Notes: generated by a model not told the origin, from the sequence alone. Shown: positions 1-9,247, counted from the first letter of the stretch. The stretch: DNA of 64,000 nucleotides from Brevundimonas sp. Root1279 (GCF_001425945.1 NZ_LMEB01000004.1:172537-236536), one strand, 5' to 3'. Numbers and translations: made by a program.

Positions 1-1
1 C

Positions 2-406
2 TCGGGCGAGACCCTGTCCAAGACCAACCTGGGCGACTGGACCGAGGGCCATCGCGTCAATCTGGAACGCGCCGCCAAGCTGGGCGACGAACTCGGCGGC
101 CACATCGTCTCGGGCCATGTCGACGGCCTGGGCCGCGTCGTGGCCATTGAGCCCGAGGGAGGCTCGCACCGGGTTCACATCGAGGTCCCGCCGCCGCTGC
201 ACCGCTTCATCGCCCCCAAGGGCTCGATCACGGTCGACGGCGTATCCCTGACGGTCAACGCCGTCGAGGGCCAGCGTTTCGAGGTCAACATCATCCCCCA
301 CACCTGGGAAGCGACCACGCTCGGGTCGCTGAATCCGGGCGATGCGGTAAATCTCGAGATCGACATGCTGGCGCGATACCTCGCGCGGTGGCAGGAGACC
401 GCATGA
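2..406 (+). CDS. ribE: Riboflavin synthase alpha chain, 3' part (5' end outside window)
   Basis: The open frame begins before the window and runs to TGA at 404-406. The enzyme dismutates two molecules of 6,7-dimethyl-8-ribityllumazine to riboflavin, the last step of the pathway, in the cytosol. The visible part covers the end of the first lumazine-binding barrel and the whole second one, with the typical stretches SGHVDGLG, PKGSITVDGVSLTVN and the IPHTWEAT motif near the C-terminus. The stop codon overlaps the ATG of the next riboflavin gene (ATGA, 403-406), so the genes form one operon. Only the missing 5' end limits the call. Confidence 0.93.
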   Translation, partial: SGETLSKTNLGDWTEGHRVNLERAAKLGDELGGHIVSGHVDGLGRVVAIEPEGGSHRVHIEVPPPLHRFIAPKGSITVDGVSLTVNAVEGQRFEVNIIPHTWEATTLGSLNPGDAVNLEIDMLARYLARWQETA

Positions 407-1539
407 TGCAATTGGCGGCCAACATGAACGACAGCCCGATCAGTCCGATCGAGGACATCCTCGAGGACGCCCGCAACGGCAAGCCCTACATCCTCGTCGA
501 CGCCGAGGATCGCGAGAACGAGGGCGACGTCATCATCCCGGCGCAGTTCGCCACGCCGGACCAGATCAACTTCATGGCCCGGCACGCCCGCGGCCTGATC
601 TGCCTGGCCATGACCGCCGACCGCGCCAAGCAGCTGCGCCTGCCGCCGATGGCCGCCGACAACCGCGAAAGCATGGGCACGGCCTTCACCGTCTCGATCG
701 AGGCCAAGGAAGGCGTCACCACGGGGATCAGCGCCGCCGACCGCGCGCGCACCGTCCAGGTCGCCTCTGATCCGACCAAGGGCGCCGACGACATCGTTTC
801 GCCCGGCCACATCTTCCCGTTGGTCGCCCGCGACGGCGGCGTTCTGGTCCGCACCGGCCACACCGAGGCGGCCGTCGACATCAGCCGCATGGCCGGCCTG
901 ACGCCGGCGGGCGTGATCTGCGAGATCATGAACGACGACGGCACCATGGCGCGCATGCCTGACCTGGTCGCCTTCGCCCAGCTGCATGGCCTCAAGATCG
1001 GCACCATCGCCGACCTGATCGCCTATCGCCGCCGCACCGAGCGCTTCGTCGAGCGGGTCATGGACACGCCGTTCGAGAGCGTCCATGGCGGCCCGTTCCG
1101 GCTGATGCTGTACCGCAACGCCATCGAGGGGCACGAGCACGTCGCCTTGGTTCACGGCAAGATCGAGCCGGGCAAGCCGACGCTCGTGCGCATGCACCAG
1201 GTAGACTTCGCCGCTGACCTTCTGGGCCACGTCGAGTCGCGCCAGAACTACATCCCCAGCGCTCTGAAGAGCATCACCCAGCACGACGGCGCCGGCGTCG
1301 TCGTCTTCCTGCGCGACCCCGATCTGCAGGGCCTGGCCGAGCGCCTGGCCGCGGTCGAGAAGCCCAAGGCCGTCGACCGCTCGATCCGCAACTACGGCGT
1401 CGGCGCCCAGATCCTGCTGGACCTCGGCGTCCGCGACATGATCGTCATGAGCTCGACGCGCCCCAACCCCACCGCCATTGAGGGCTACGGCCTGCGGATT
1501 GTCGGCTGGCGCGACATGGACGGAGAAGACCAATCGTGA
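403..1539 (+). CDS. ribBA: 3,4-dihydroxy-2-butanone 4-phosphate synthase with degenerate GTP cyclohydrolase II-like domain (RibBX type)
   Basis: The N-terminal ~210 residues form a complete RibB domain making the four-carbon precursor of lumazine from ribulose 5-phosphate: DRENEGD, the GVTTGISAADRA stretch and the RTGHTEAA motif are present. The C-terminal ~165 residues align with GTP cyclohydrolase II, but the cysteine-rich zinc motif (normally EC..GD..S.RCDC) is replaced by a cysteine-free stretch around HQVDFAADLLGHVESR. GCH II activity is therefore unlikely, matching the RibBX architecture known from Proteobacteria. The start is ATG 403 or 406, preceded by AGGAG at 393-397; an in-frame GTG at 388 lies further upstream. 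The stop overlaps the GTG of ribH. Confidence 0.93.
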   Translation: MMQLAANMNDSPISPIEDILEDARNGKPYILVDAEDRENEGDVIIPAQFATPDQINFMARHARGLICLAMTADRAKQLRLPPMAADNRESMGTAFTVSIEAKEGVTTGISAADRARTVQVASDPTKGADDIVSPGHIFPLVARDGGVLVRTGHTEAAVDISRMAGLTPAGVICEIMNDDGTMARMPDLVAFAQLHGLKIGTIADLIAYRRRTERFVERVMDTPFESVHGGPFRLMLYRNAIEGHEHVALVHGKIEPGKPTLVRMHQVDFAADLLGHVESRQNYIPSALKSITQHDGAGVVVFLRDPDLQGLAERLAAVEKPKAVDRSIRNYGVGAQILLDLGVRDMIVMSSTRPNPTAIEGYGLRIVGWRDMDGEDQS

Positions 1540-1997
1540 ACGACCCCATCCGCGTTCTCATCGTCGAGGCGCGCTTCTACGACGACCTCGCCGACGCCCT
1601 GCTGGAAGGGGCGAAGGACGCCCTACGCGCGCAAGACGTCGACTTCGACGTGGTCTCGGTGCCGGGCGCCCTGGAGATCCCGACCGCCATCGCCCTGGCC
1701 GAAGAGGCTGGTCGCTTCCCGACCGCGCCGCGCTACGACGGCTATGTCGCCCTGGGCTGCGTCATCCGCGGCGAGACCTATCATTTCGAGATCGTTTCGG
1801 ATCAGTCGGCCGCCGGCATCCGCAATCTCGGCCTCAAGGGCGTGGCCATCGGCAACGGCATCCTGACGACCGAAGACGAGGACCAGGCCTGGGCCCGCGC
1901 GCGTCTCAGCGAGGGCGATAAGGGCGGCGGCGCGGCCCGCGCATGTCTGGACCTGATTGCCTTGCGCAAGCGCCTGCGCGTAGGACTGGCCTCGTGA
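1536..1997 (+). CDS. ribH: 6,7-dimethyl-8-ribityllumazine synthase
   Basis: This 153-residue protein is the normal length for lumazine synthase, which condenses 5-amino-6-ribitylaminouracil with 3,4-dihydroxybutanone phosphate and usually assembles as pentamers or icosahedral shells. The substrate loop VPGALEIP, the GCVIRGET segment and the catalytic histidine in YHFEIV are all present. The start is GTG at 1536, overlapping the TGA of ribBA (GTGA), and its own stop overlaps the GTG of nusB at 1994. This tight chain implies translational coupling of the riboflavin genes. Confidence 0.95.
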   Translation: MNDPIRVLIVEARFYDDLADALLEGAKDALRAQDVDFDVVSVPGALEIPTAIALAEEAGRFPTAPRYDGYVALGCVIRGETYHFEIVSDQSAAGIRNLGLKGVAIGNGILTTEDEDQAWARARLSEGDKGGGAARACLDLIALRKRLRVGLAS

Positions 1998-2521
1998 CCG
2001 AACCCGCCAGCCTCAAATCCGTCCTCGAACAACTCGCCGAAGCCGAAAAGGCCCGCGCCGAGCCGAGTCTCACCAGCCGCCAGCGTCGCGCCCGAACCGT
2101 CGCGCGCCTCGCCGCCGTCCAGGCCCTCTACCAGATGGAGCTGGCCGGGGAGGGCGTCGACACGGTGATCACCGAGTTCTCGAACCATCGCTTCGACGCC
2201 GACATCGAAGGCCAGCCCCTGGCCGAGGCCGACGAGGCCTATTTCGCCGAGATCGTGCGCGGCGTGGTCGGTGCGCAGCGTGAGATCGACGCGGACGTGA
2301 AGGCGCGTCTGGCCTCGAACTGGCGCATGGAGCGGCTCGACTCGACCCTGCGCGCCCTGCTGCGCGCCGGCGCCTGGGAACTGCGCCATCGCCCGGACGT
2401 GCCCAAGGAGATCGTCATCGACGAGTACGTCGAGCTGGCCAAGGCCTTCTTCGACGACGCCGAGGCCAAGTTCGTCAACGCCGCCCTGGACGGAGTCGCC
2501 CGGGACGTCCGCGCCTCCTGA
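1994..2521 (+). CDS. nusB: Transcription antitermination factor NusB
   Basis: NusB binds boxA RNA together with NusE (S10) and supports antitermination on rRNA operons. The protein is all-alpha, about 175 residues, with the typical blocks [30 protein letters not shown] and [14 protein letters not shown]. The start is taken as GTG 1994, in a GTGA overlap with the ribH stop; an in-frame ATG at 1943 would put 17 extra residues inside ribH and is less likely. Placement after ribH is a common bacterial arrangement. Its stop shares a base with the start of thiL (TGATG). Confidence 0.94.
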   Translation: MTEPASLKSVLEQLAEAEKARAEPSLTSRQRRARTVARLAAVQALYQMELAGEGVDTVITEFSNHRFDADIEGQPLAEADEAYFAEIVRGVVGAQREIDADVKARLASNWRMERLDSTLRALLRAGAWELRHRPDVPKEIVIDEYVELAKAFFDDAEAKFVNAALDGVARDVRAS

Positions 2522-3510
2522 TGCCCTCGCTGGACGTCGCCGGCGAGTTCGAGACCATCGACCGCCTCTTCGCGCCGCTCGCCCATCCCGAATGGGGCCG
2601 TGGCCTGAAGGACGACGTCGCCGTGGTCCCCAGCCGTCCGGGCTTCGACCTGGTGGTGACCAAGGACGCCATCGTCGAGGGCGTTCACTTCCTGCCCGAG
2701 GACCCGCTCGACACCGTGGCCCGCAAGCTGCTGCGGGTGAACCTGTCCGACCTGGCGGCCAAGGGCGCCGAGCCGTTCGGCTACGTCCTGGCCTGCCACT
2801 GGTCCGAGCGCTGCGGCTGGCCCGAGCGCGAACTGTTCGTGCAAGGCCTCGCGGAAGACCAGAAGACGTTCGGCGTCGCCCTGCTGGGCGGTGACACCGT
2901 CGTCACGCCCGGACCGGCCAGCTTCTCCCTGACCCTCATGGGCTGGACGCCCAAGGGCCGCACCGTGCCGCGGGCCGGGGCCCGGCCGGGTGATCTGGTC
3001 TTCGTCACCGGCAATATCGGCGACGGCTGGCTGGGGCTGCAGGCGGTGCAGGGCAAGCTGTCGCTGGACGCCGAGCGGATCGGGGCCTTGGCCGACCACT
3101 ACCGCACCCCCATGCCGCGGCTCGACTTCGGCGGTCCGGTCCGCGACTTCGCCACCGCCTCGATCGACGTCTCCGACGGCCTGATCGCCGATCTCGGCCA
3201 CCTCGCCGAGGCGGGCAGGGTGCGTATCGAGGTCGACCTGGAGGTCTGCCCGCGCTCGGCCGCGGCCCAGGCCTGGTTCGAAGGCCGGGTCGACGAACTG
3301 GCGGCCATCGAGAAGCTGGTCACCGGCGGCGACGACTATGAGATCGCCTTTACCGCCCGGCCGGGTGACGAGGAGACCCTGCGTCGCGAGGCCGACCGAC
3401 GGCACCTCCGCCTGACCCGGATCGGCCGTGTTCTGGCCGGCAAGGGCGTGGCCGCCCTCTTTGGCGGTCAGCCGGTCCAGATCGAGCGTTCGGGCTTCAC
3501 CCACGGCTGA
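2521..3510 (+). CDS. thiL: Thiamine-monophosphate kinase
   Basis: ThiL phosphorylates thiamine monophosphate to the active cofactor thiamine diphosphate. The 329-residue protein shows the N-terminal acidic metal and ATP site around KDDVAVV, the VNLSDLAAKGAEP block, the LLGGDT motif and the C-terminal IDVSDGLIADLGHL and GGDDYEIAF stretches of the PurM-like fold. It starts at ATG 2521 in a TGATG overlap with nusB, so it belongs to the same riboflavin-nusB-thiL transcription unit. This links two vitamin pathways in one operon, an arrangement common in alphaproteobacteria. Confidence 0.95.
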   Translation: MPSLDVAGEFETIDRLFAPLAHPEWGRGLKDDVAVVPSRPGFDLVVTKDAIVEGVHFLPEDPLDTVARKLLRVNLSDLAAKGAEPFGYVLACHWSERCGWPERELFVQGLAEDQKTFGVALLGGDTVVTPGPASFSLTLMGWTPKGRTVPRAGARPGDLVFVTGNIGDGWLGLQAVQGKLSLDAERIGALADHYRTPMPRLDFGGPVRDFATASIDVSDGLIADLGHLAEAGRVRIEVDLEVCPRSAAAQAWFEGRVDELAAIEKLVTGGDDYEIAFTARPGDEETLRREADRRHLRLTRIGRVLAGKGVAALFGGQPVQIERSGFTHG

Positions 3511-3547
3511 CAACGAAATCTCAAGGCGAAGCGGGCACGGTGGCCGA

Positions 3548-3982
3548 ATGCGCCGTCGTGACCTCATCGCCGCCTCCGCCGTCCTGCCCGCCGCCGCGGC
3601 GGCCGGACCCGCGCTGGCGAGTAGCAAGAGCGGCGGCGGATCCACCGCCGCGCCCGCCTTCAACATGTCCGGGGTCGGCCTGCCGGTGATCAGCGGCGGA
3701 AGGGTGCGCAACTACGTCTTCGTCTCGCTACGCCTGCATCTGGGCGGGCACGCCACGCCCGAATCGATGCGCCTCAAGGACGCCTTCCTGCGCGACGCCC
3801 TGGTCCGCGCCGCGCACCGCTCGCCCTTCACCGTCGCCGACGACTGGACCCGGCTCGACGCCGCCGCCCTGTCCGCAAGCCTCTTGCGCTCGGCGGCTGC
3901 GATCGCCGGCCGCGGCTCGGTCACGCGGGTCGAGGTCGTCAGCCAGGCGCCGCGGCGCCGCACTGGCGTCCGGACCGGCTGA
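3548..3982 (+). CDS. Exported hypothetical protein with Tat-like signal
   Basis: The 144-residue product begins with MRRRDLIAASAVLP followed by an Ala-rich hydrophobic stretch ending at ALA, a twin-arginine-like signal peptide of about 24 residues. The mature part has no domain I recognise; it contains the phrase YVFVSLRLHLGG and a C-terminal basic tail. The start is ATG 3548; further upstream in the same frame the reading lies inside thiL. It follows thiL by 37 bases on the same strand and probably ends the operon. Similar proteins of unknown function sit beside thiL in related bacteria, by recollection only. It may be an export-assisted periplasmic or membrane-associated factor, but no function can be given. 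Confidence 0.75.
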   Translation: MRRRDLIAASAVLPAAAAAGPALASSKSGGGSTAAPAFNMSGVGLPVISGGRVRNYVFVSLRLHLGGHATPESMRLKDAFLRDALVRAAHRSPFTVADDWTRLDAAALSASLLRSAAAIAGRGSVTRVEVVSQAPRRRTGVRTG

Positions 3983-4159
3983 CCAGCGTTCACTAACCCT
4001 GTTGCCTAGGCCCAATTCATAGGGCACCGTTCTGCCGCAATTCCCCAGCGACGCAGTCAGCGTCAGCCGCGCACGGGGGGACCGGAAGGCGGATAGAGGC
4101 GAAAACGCCCGCCGCGCCAAGGGGCCGGGCGCCTTCAAAACACAGGGTATGGAAACGCC

Positions 4160-6310
4160 ATGAGTAACACTTTGTGGCTGGTCATCGCCGCAGGTGCGCT
4201 GGGGGTCCTCTACGGACTGATCCAGACCGCCGCGCTGATGAAGGCCTCTACCGGTAACGACAAGATGCGTGAGATCGCCGCCGCGATCCAGGAAGGGGCA
4301 TCGGCTTATCTGCGGCGGCAATACACCACCATCGCGATGGTCGGGGTCGTGATCCTGATCGCCGCCTATTTCCTGATCGGCGAATACGCCGCCATCGGCT
4401 TCGTCATCGGCGCCGTCCTGTCGGGCCTGGCGGGCTTCGCGGGCATGCTGATCTCGGTCCGCGCCAACGTCCGGACCGCCCAGGCTGCGTCCGAGAGCCT
4501 GTCGAAGGGCCTGGACCTCGCCTTCCGCTCGGGCGCCATCACCGGCATGTTCGTGGCCGGCGGCGCCCTGCTGGGCGTGGCGGGCTACTATGCGGTGCTG
4601 ACCGAGGGTCTCGGCCTCAACCCGACCAGCCGCGAGGTCATCGACGGTCTGGTCGCCCTGGGCTTCGGCGCCTCGCTGATCTCCATCTTCGCCCGTCTGG
4701 GCGGCGGCATCTTCACCAAGGGCGCCGACGTGGGCGGCGACATGGTGGGCAAGGTCGAGGCCGGCATACCGGAGGATGATCCCCGCAACGCCGCGACCAT
4801 CGCCGACAACGTGGGCGACAACGTCGGCGACTGCGCCGGCATGGCCGCCGACCTGTTCGAGACCTATGCGGTGACCACGGTCGCCACCATGGTGCTGGCG
4901 GCGATCTTCTTCCGCGACCAACCCTATGTCGGGGCGATGATGCTTCTGCCGCTGGCCATCTGCGCGGTCTGCGTCGTGACCTCGATCATCGGTTCGTTCT
5001 TCGTCCGCCTCGGCAAGTCGCAGAACATCATGGGGGCCCTGTATCAGGGCCTGATCGTCACCGGCCTGCTCTCGATCGGCGCGGTGTGGTGGGTCATCAC
5101 CAATGTCGCTCCCGCCGAGGTCGCCATCCCCGGCATCGCGGCGCCGGTGCCGGCCATGAACCTGTTCTGGTCCGGCCTCGTCGGCCTGGCCGTGACCGCG
5201 GCCATCGTGGTGATCACCGAATACTACACCGGCTCGAACTTCCGTCCGGTGCGCTCGGTGGCCAACGCGTCGGTCTCGGGCCACGGCACCAATGTCATCC
5301 AGGGTCTGGCCGTCTCGCTTGAGTCGACCGCCCTTCCGGCGCTGACCATCATCGTCGGCATCATCGTCAGCTTCCAGCTGGCGGGCCTGTTCGGCATCGC
5401 CATCGCCACCACCACCATGCTGGGCGTAGCGGGCATGATCGTCGCCCTGGACGCCTTCGGCCCGGTCACCGACAACGCCGGCGGCATCGCCGAGATGGCC
5501 GGTCTTCCCTCGGAAGTCCGTCACTCGACCGACGCCCTGGACGCGGTCGGCAACACCACCAAGGCCGTCACCAAGGGCTACGCCATCGGGTCGGCCGGCC
5601 TCGGCGCCCTGGTGCTGTTCGCGGCCTACACCTCTGATCTGCAGTACTTCTCGGCCAACCCGGCCAGCTATCCGTTCTTCGCCGACATGGGCCCGGTCAC
5701 CTTCGACCTGACCAACCCCTATGTCGTCGTCGGCCTGCTGTTCGGCGGCCTGCTGCCCTTCCTGTTCGGCGGCATGTCGATGATGGCCGTCGGCCGCGCC
5801 GCCGAATCGGTCGTGGCCGAGGTGCGTCGCCAGTTCCGTGAGAACCCCGGCATCATGACCTATCAGGTCAAGCCGGAGTACGGCCGGGCGGTCGACATCC
5901 TGACCAAGGCGGCGATCCGCGAGATGATCGTGCCGTCGCTGCTTCCGGTGCTGTCGCCGATCGTGCTGTTCGTCGCCATCATGGCGCTCTCCGGCAAGGC
6001 TGACGCCTTCGCCGCTCTGGGCGCCATGCTGATGGGCGTCATCGTCACGGGCCTGTTTGTGGCCATTTCGATGACCTCGGGCGGCGGCGCCTGGGACAAC
6101 GCCAAGAAGGTCATCGAAGAGGGCTTCACCGACAAGAACGGCGTCGTCCACGGCAAGGGCTCCGAGGCCCACAAGGCCGCAGTGACCGGCGATACGGTCG
6201 GAGATCCCTACAAGGACACCTCCGGCCCGGCGGTGAACCCGATGATCAAGATCACCAACATCGTCGCCCTGCTTCTGCTGGCGGTGCTGGCGAGCGGCAA
6301 CATCGGCTGA
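4160..6310 (+). CDS. hppA: Proton-translocating pyrophosphatase, K+-independent type
   Basis: This 716-residue inner-membrane protein has about 16 hydrophobic segments and pumps protons driven by hydrolysis of pyrophosphate. The substrate site is clear: [21 protein letters not shown] and [19 protein letters not shown], with [11 protein letters not shown] near the middle. The sequence [10 protein letters not shown] carries Lys where potassium-dependent enzymes have Ala, which marks the potassium-independent H+-pumping subclass. The gene stands alone between a 177-base leader and a strong terminator at 6332. The leader has a small GGCG-AAAA-CGCC hairpin near 4100 but no promoter I can assign with confidence. 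Confidence 0.96.
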   Translation: MSNTLWLVIAAGALGVLYGLIQTAALMKASTGNDKMREIAAAIQEGASAYLRRQYTTIAMVGVVILIAAYFLIGEYAAIGFVIGAVLSGLAGFAGMLISVRANVRTAQAASESLSKGLDLAFRSGAITGMFVAGGALLGVAGYYAVLTEGLGLNPTSREVIDGLVALGFGASLISIFARLGGGIFTKGADVGGDMVGKVEAGIPEDDPRNAATIADNVGDNVGDCAGMAADLFETYAVTTVATMVLAAIFFRDQPYVGAMMLLPLAICAVCVVTSIIGSFFVRLGKSQNIMGALYQGLIVTGLLSIGAVWWVITNVAPAEVAIPGIAAPVPAMNLFWSGLVGLAVTAAIVVITEYYTGSNFRPVRSVANASVSGHGTNVIQGLAVSLESTALPALTIIVGIIVSFQLAGLFGIAIATTTMLGVAGMIVALDAFGPVTDNAGGIAEMAGLPSEVRHSTDALDAVGNTTKAVTKGYAIGSAGLGALVLFAAYTSDLQYFSANPASYPFFADMGPVTFDLTNPYVVVGLLFGGLLPFLFGGMSMMAVGRAAESVVAEVRRQFRENPGIMTYQVKPEYGRAVDILTKAAIREMIVPSLLPVLSPIVLFVAIMALSGKADAFAALGAMLMGVIVTGLFVAISMTSGGGAWDNAKKVIEEGFTDKNGVVHGKGSEAHKAAVTGDTVGDPYKDTSGPAVNPMIKITNIVALLLLAVLASGNIG

Positions 6311-6331
6311 TCCCGTTGTCTGGCTAAGCTT

Positions 6332-6366
6332 GGGGGCGGCGCTGGAAACGGCGCCGCCCCTTTTTT
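6332..6366 (+). terminator. Intrinsic terminator of hppA
   Basis: A GC-rich hairpin (GGGGCGGCGC, short loop, GGCGCCGCCCC) is followed directly by six T residues at 6361-6366, 21 bases after the hppA stop. Confidence 0.88.
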
Positions 6367-6404
6367 GTTGGCGAGGGTCCGCCGGCGGACGGGGCCCTTC
6401 ACCA

Positions 6405-6438
6405 CGAAAAACGCCCCGGAGCCTGAGCCCCGGGGCGT
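6405..6438 (-). terminator. Intrinsic terminator of bamE
   Basis: Read on the minus strand, ACGCCCCGG and CCGGGGCGT form a nine-base-pair stem (6430-6438 with 6411-6419), followed by a run of T residues (A run at 6407-6411 on the plus strand). It lies just past the bamE stop, so hppA and bamE each have their own terminator in the convergent gap. Confidence 0.85.
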
Positions 6439-6462
6439 AGATCGTTCGTCCTGCGGCCAGAC

Positions 6463-6942
6463 CTAGTCCGGGCGGCGTTGGCCCGGCTGGTCTTCATCGG
6501 TCCGGGGCAGCTGGCCGCGGCCGACGTTGCCGAGCAGCTGCTCGAGGATGGTCAGCTGACGGCCGCGGGTCGGGGTCTCGCGGTTGTTCATCGCGATCTG
6601 CTGCCCGTCGTCGAGGCCCAGGGTGCGGACTTCGGCCACCTGGCCGGCGTCGGTGAAGGTGATCTCGGTCACCGTCCGCTGGGTGACGTGCGGGCGGCTG
6701 TAGGTGAATTTCTCGGTTATCTGGCTGATGTAGTACCAGACGTTGTCGCCCTCGAAGGTCGAGGTCGTCGACGGCGTGCCCAGCTTGGTGAGCACGGTCT
6801 GCTTGGTGTCCGTGCCGGCGACGATGTCCGCCGGCTTGTTGTCGATCGCCTGGAAGCCGTTCTGGCCCACGGTCGGGGCGCAGGCGGATGCCAGTGCGGC
6901 GGCCGACAGAGCGGCGGCAATCAGAAGCTTGGTGCGGAGCAT
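6463..6942 (-). CDS. bamE: Outer membrane protein assembly factor BamE (SmpA/OmlA lipoprotein)
   Basis: BamE is a small periplasm-facing lipoprotein of the BAM complex that inserts beta-barrel proteins in the outer membrane. The 159-residue product has a signal peptide with lipobox LASAC near residue 21, then the SmpA/OmlA fold: a helix around GTDTKQTVLTKLGTPS, the WYYIS strand and the ITFTDAGQV strand. The Pro/Gln/Arg-rich C-terminal tail after residue 130 is longer than in enteric BamE. It is transcribed away from the cytochrome chaperone gene, with which it shares an 82-base divergent promoter region. Confidence 0.9.
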   Translation of the reverse strand: MLRTKLLIAAALSAAALASACAPTVGQNGFQAIDNKPADIVAGTDTKQTVLTKLGTPSTTSTFEGDNVWYYISQITEKFTYSRPHVTQRTVTEITFTDAGQVAEVRTLGLDDGQQIAMNNRETPTRGRQLTILEQLLGNVGRGQLPRTDEDQPGQRRPD

Positions 6943-6970
6943 GTAGGACGCCCGTGAGAGAACAAGGTCT

Positions 6971-7001
6971 TTGACCTAACCGGACCCGAGCCTTAGTTCA
7001 A
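6971..7001. promoter_or_regulatory. Overlapping divergent promoter candidates, bamE and chaperone gene
   Basis: On the plus strand TTGACC (6971-6976), a 17-base spacer and TAGTTC (6994-6999) fit a promoter for the gene at 7025. On the minus strand TTGAAC (7001-6996), a 16-base spacer and TTAGGT (6979-6974) fit one for bamE. The two candidates occupy the same bases. This is pattern matching only. Confidence 0.4.
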
Positions 7002-7024
7002 TCGCGCGGCGGAAAAGGGGCCGC

Positions 7025-7570
7025 ATGATCATGCTTGAAAAACTCTTCCGTACCCGCCCCCGCGAGCGCCTAGGCGAGCCCCTGTATGACCTGGCGGTCC
7101 GTCAGGCGCGCGATCCGCGTTTTTACACCGACCTGGGCGTCGCCGACCGGATCGATGCGCGGTTCGAGCTGTACACCCTGCACGTCCAGCTTCTGGTCAT
7201 GCGTCTGCGTGACGAGACCGTCGCGGGCGGAGAGCGCGGCGCCGAGGCGGGACAGGCCCTTTTCGACACCTATGTCTCGGCCCTCGACCACACCCTGCGC
7301 GAACTGGGCGTCGGCGACATCTCGGTCGGCAAGAAGATGCGCAAGCTGGGCGAGTCCCTCTATGGCCGCATGACCGCCTACGAGGCCCCGCTGCGCGAGG
7401 GAGATCCCGCCGTCCTGGCCGTCGCCCTGGCGAAGAACGTCTTCGAGAGCGATGATGACGCCTACGGCGAGGCCTTGGCCGCCTACGCCCTCGACAGCCG
7501 GCGCCGCCTGGCCGCCCAGGACTTCGCCGCCGTCACAACTGCCCCTGACTGGGCGGAGATCACCCGATGA
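7025..7570 (+). CDS. Ubiquinol-cytochrome c chaperone-like protein (CBP3 family)
   Basis: The 181-residue protein belongs to the family of mitochondrial CBP3/UQCC1, which assists assembly of the cytochrome bc1 complex. Recognisable blocks are the N-terminal LYDLAVRQARDPRFYTDLGVAD, the central VMRLRD segment, and the LRELGVGDISVGKKMRKLGESLYGR block, with a DDAYGEALAAY segment near the end. There is no signal peptide or membrane span, so it acts in the cytosol or at the inner face of the membrane. The start is ATG 7025 with AAGGGG upstream; ATG 7031 is also possible. It overlaps the next gene by ATGA. Confidence 0.87.
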   Translation: MIMLEKLFRTRPRERLGEPLYDLAVRQARDPRFYTDLGVADRIDARFELYTLHVQLLVMRLRDETVAGGERGAEAGQALFDTYVSALDHTLRELGVGDISVGKKMRKLGESLYGRMTAYEAPLREGDPAVLAVALAKNVFESDDDAYGEALAAYALDSRRRLAAQDFAAVTTAPDWAEITR

Positions 7571-8079
7571 GCCTGCCGCCTCCGCCCTATAGCGAACCTG
7601 TTCGTCTGCATCAGATCGGCGCAGGCCTGAAGCGCACGCTCCAGCCTGACGCCGCCGCCATGGCTCGAATCGCCAAGGCCCTGGACCTGGCGTCACTGGA
7701 CTCGTTCACCGCCGACGTCGATCTGGCGCCGTCCCCCGGCGGCTGGCGTCTGTCGGGCCGGGTGCACGCCACCGGAGCCCAAACCTGCGGAATCACCCTC
7801 GAGCCGCTTCCGTTCGACATCGATGCGAGCTTCGCCGTGCCGCTCGCCGAGACGGTGGAGGAAGAACCGGACGAGATCGTCATCACCCTCGATGACGAAT
7901 CGCCGGACATGATCGAGGGCGGGCAGGTTGATCTCGGCCACTATGCGGTCGAGCAACTGGCCCTGAAGCTGGATCCGTTCCCGCGCAAGCCGGGCGCCGA
8001 GTTCGTCCAGCCGGCCGAACCCACCGAAATCTCGCCCTTCGCCGTGCTCAAGCAACTTCGGCCGAACGACGAAGGTTGA
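7567..8079 (+). CDS. yceD: YceD/DUF177 family protein (23S rRNA accumulation)
   Basis: The 170-residue protein is the DUF177 family member normally found upstream of rpmF or plsX and needed for normal 23S rRNA levels in other bacteria and plants. Seen here are the GWRLSGRVHAT strand, a CGITLEPLPFDID segment (the family often has two cysteines at this position, here one), an acidic EEEPDE stretch, and the C-terminal helix VDLGHYAVEQLALKLDPFPRKPG. It overlaps the preceding gene by ATGA and is followed by plsX, the conserved neighbour. The rpmF gene, often between the two, is not here. Confidence 0.88.
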   Translation: MSLPPPPYSEPVRLHQIGAGLKRTLQPDAAAMARIAKALDLASLDSFTADVDLAPSPGGWRLSGRVHATGAQTCGITLEPLPFDIDASFAVPLAETVEEEPDEIVITLDDESPDMIEGGQVDLGHYAVEQLALKLDPFPRKPGAEFVQPAEPTEISPFAVLKQLRPNDEG

Positions 8080-8170
8080 CGCAACGGACGCGCGGTTGCA
8101 TCCCCCCGGTGCGACGCTATCGTCGCCCCTGACGAGCGCCCGGCAGACGGCGCGACGGAGTCGAAACGGC

Positions 8171-9247
8171 TTGTCATCCCCAGTTGTGATTTCGCTCGAC
8201 GCCATGGGCGGGGACGTTGGTCCGCCGGTCGTGGTGGGCGGGGTGCGTGACTACCTCAAGCGCCACGGCGGCGCGGGAGTGCGCTTCCAGTTGCATGGGG
8301 ACGAGACGGCGATCCGCGCCGAGATGGCCAAGTGCGGCTTGACCGAAGATGTCTGCATTGTACGCCATACCGACAAGGTCGTGGCCATGACGGAGAAGCC
8401 CGCCCAGGCCATGCGCCGAGGCAAGGGCTCCAGCCTCTGGAACGCCATCGAGGCGGTCAAGCACGGCGAGGCCGGCGCGGTCGTCTCGGCCGGCAACACC
8501 GGCGCCCTGATGGCCATCTCCAAACTGATCCTGCGCATGTCGGCCCACGGACTGGAGCGCCCGGCGATCGTGGCCAGCTGGCCGACCTTCCGCGGCGTGA
8601 CCGCCGTCCTAGACGTCGGCGCCAATGTCGAGAGCGACGCCGAACAGCTGGTGGAGTTCGCCATTATGGGCGAGGCCTTCCACGCGGCGGTCCACGGCGT
8701 GGCGCGCCCGACGATCGGGCTGCTGAACGTCGGCTCCGAGGACATGAAGGGCCACGAAGAGGTCCGCGAGGCGGCCCGCCTGCTGCGCGAAGGCGGCTTC
8801 GGGCTGGACTACAAGGGCTTCGTCGAGGGAGACGACATCGCCAAAGGCACGGTCGACGTGGTCGTGACGGATGGTTTCACCGGCAACATCGCCCTGAAGA
8901 CCGCCGAGGGCGTGGCCAAATTCATCGGCGCCCTGACCAAGGAAGCCCTGACCTCCAGCCTGATGGCCAAGGCCGGCGCCGCACTGGCCTATCCCGCGCT
9001 GAAGAGGATGAGCGCCAAGGTCGATCCCAACGCCATCAACGGCGGTCCGCTGCTGGGCCTGAACGGCATCGTGGTGAAGAGCCACGGCGGCGCTACCGCC
9101 GCCGGATTCGGCGCCGCCATCCGCATAGCTGTTGATTTGGCGCGCAGTGACTATCTGTCCAAGGTGAGCAACAGCCTGAGCCGACTGACCGTCGTGCTCG
9201 AAGAAAAGCCGGTCGCCGAAGGCGCGGGCACGGAGACTCCCCAGTGA
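8171..9247 (+). CDS. plsX: Phosphate acyltransferase PlsX
   Basis: PlsX converts acyl-ACP and phosphate to acyl phosphate, the acyl donor for PlsY in phospholipid synthesis. The sequence opens with VVISLDAMGGDVGP, the family signature, and contains GKGSSLWNAIEAVK, SAGNTGALMAIS, LDVGANVE and VTDGFTGNIALKTAEG. A TTG at 8171 is the best start because it is preceded by GGAG at 8157-8160 and leaves 358 residues; an ATG at 8096 adds unlike residues. A possible promoter with TTGCAT (8096) and CTATCG (8117) lies upstream. The stop overlaps the GTG of fabH, giving the classic plsX-fabH pair. Confidence 0.94.
   Translation: MSSPVVISLDAMGGDVGPPVVVGGVRDYLKRHGGAGVRFQLHGDETAIRAEMAKCGLTEDVCIVRHTDKVVAMTEKPAQAMRRGKGSSLWNAIEAVKHGEAGAVVSAGNTGALMAISKLILRMSAHGLERPAIVASWPTFRGVTAVLDVGANVESDAEQLVEFAIMGEAFHAAVHGVARPTIGLLNVGSEDMKGHEEVREAARLLREGGFGLDYKGFVEGDDIAKGTVDVVVTDGFTGNIALKTAEGVAKFIGALTKEALTSSLMAKAGAALAYPALKRMSAKVDPNAINGGPLLGLNGIVVKSHGGATAAGFGAAIRIAVDLARSDYLSKVSNSLSRLTVVLEEKPVAEGAGTETPQ

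Noticed and set aside
3728-6172. 814-codon minus-strand open frame across hppA
   Set aside because: It is the mirror of hppA, made possible by high third-position GC. Its product is rich in Asp, Gly, His and Arg without any fold, and hppA is certain.
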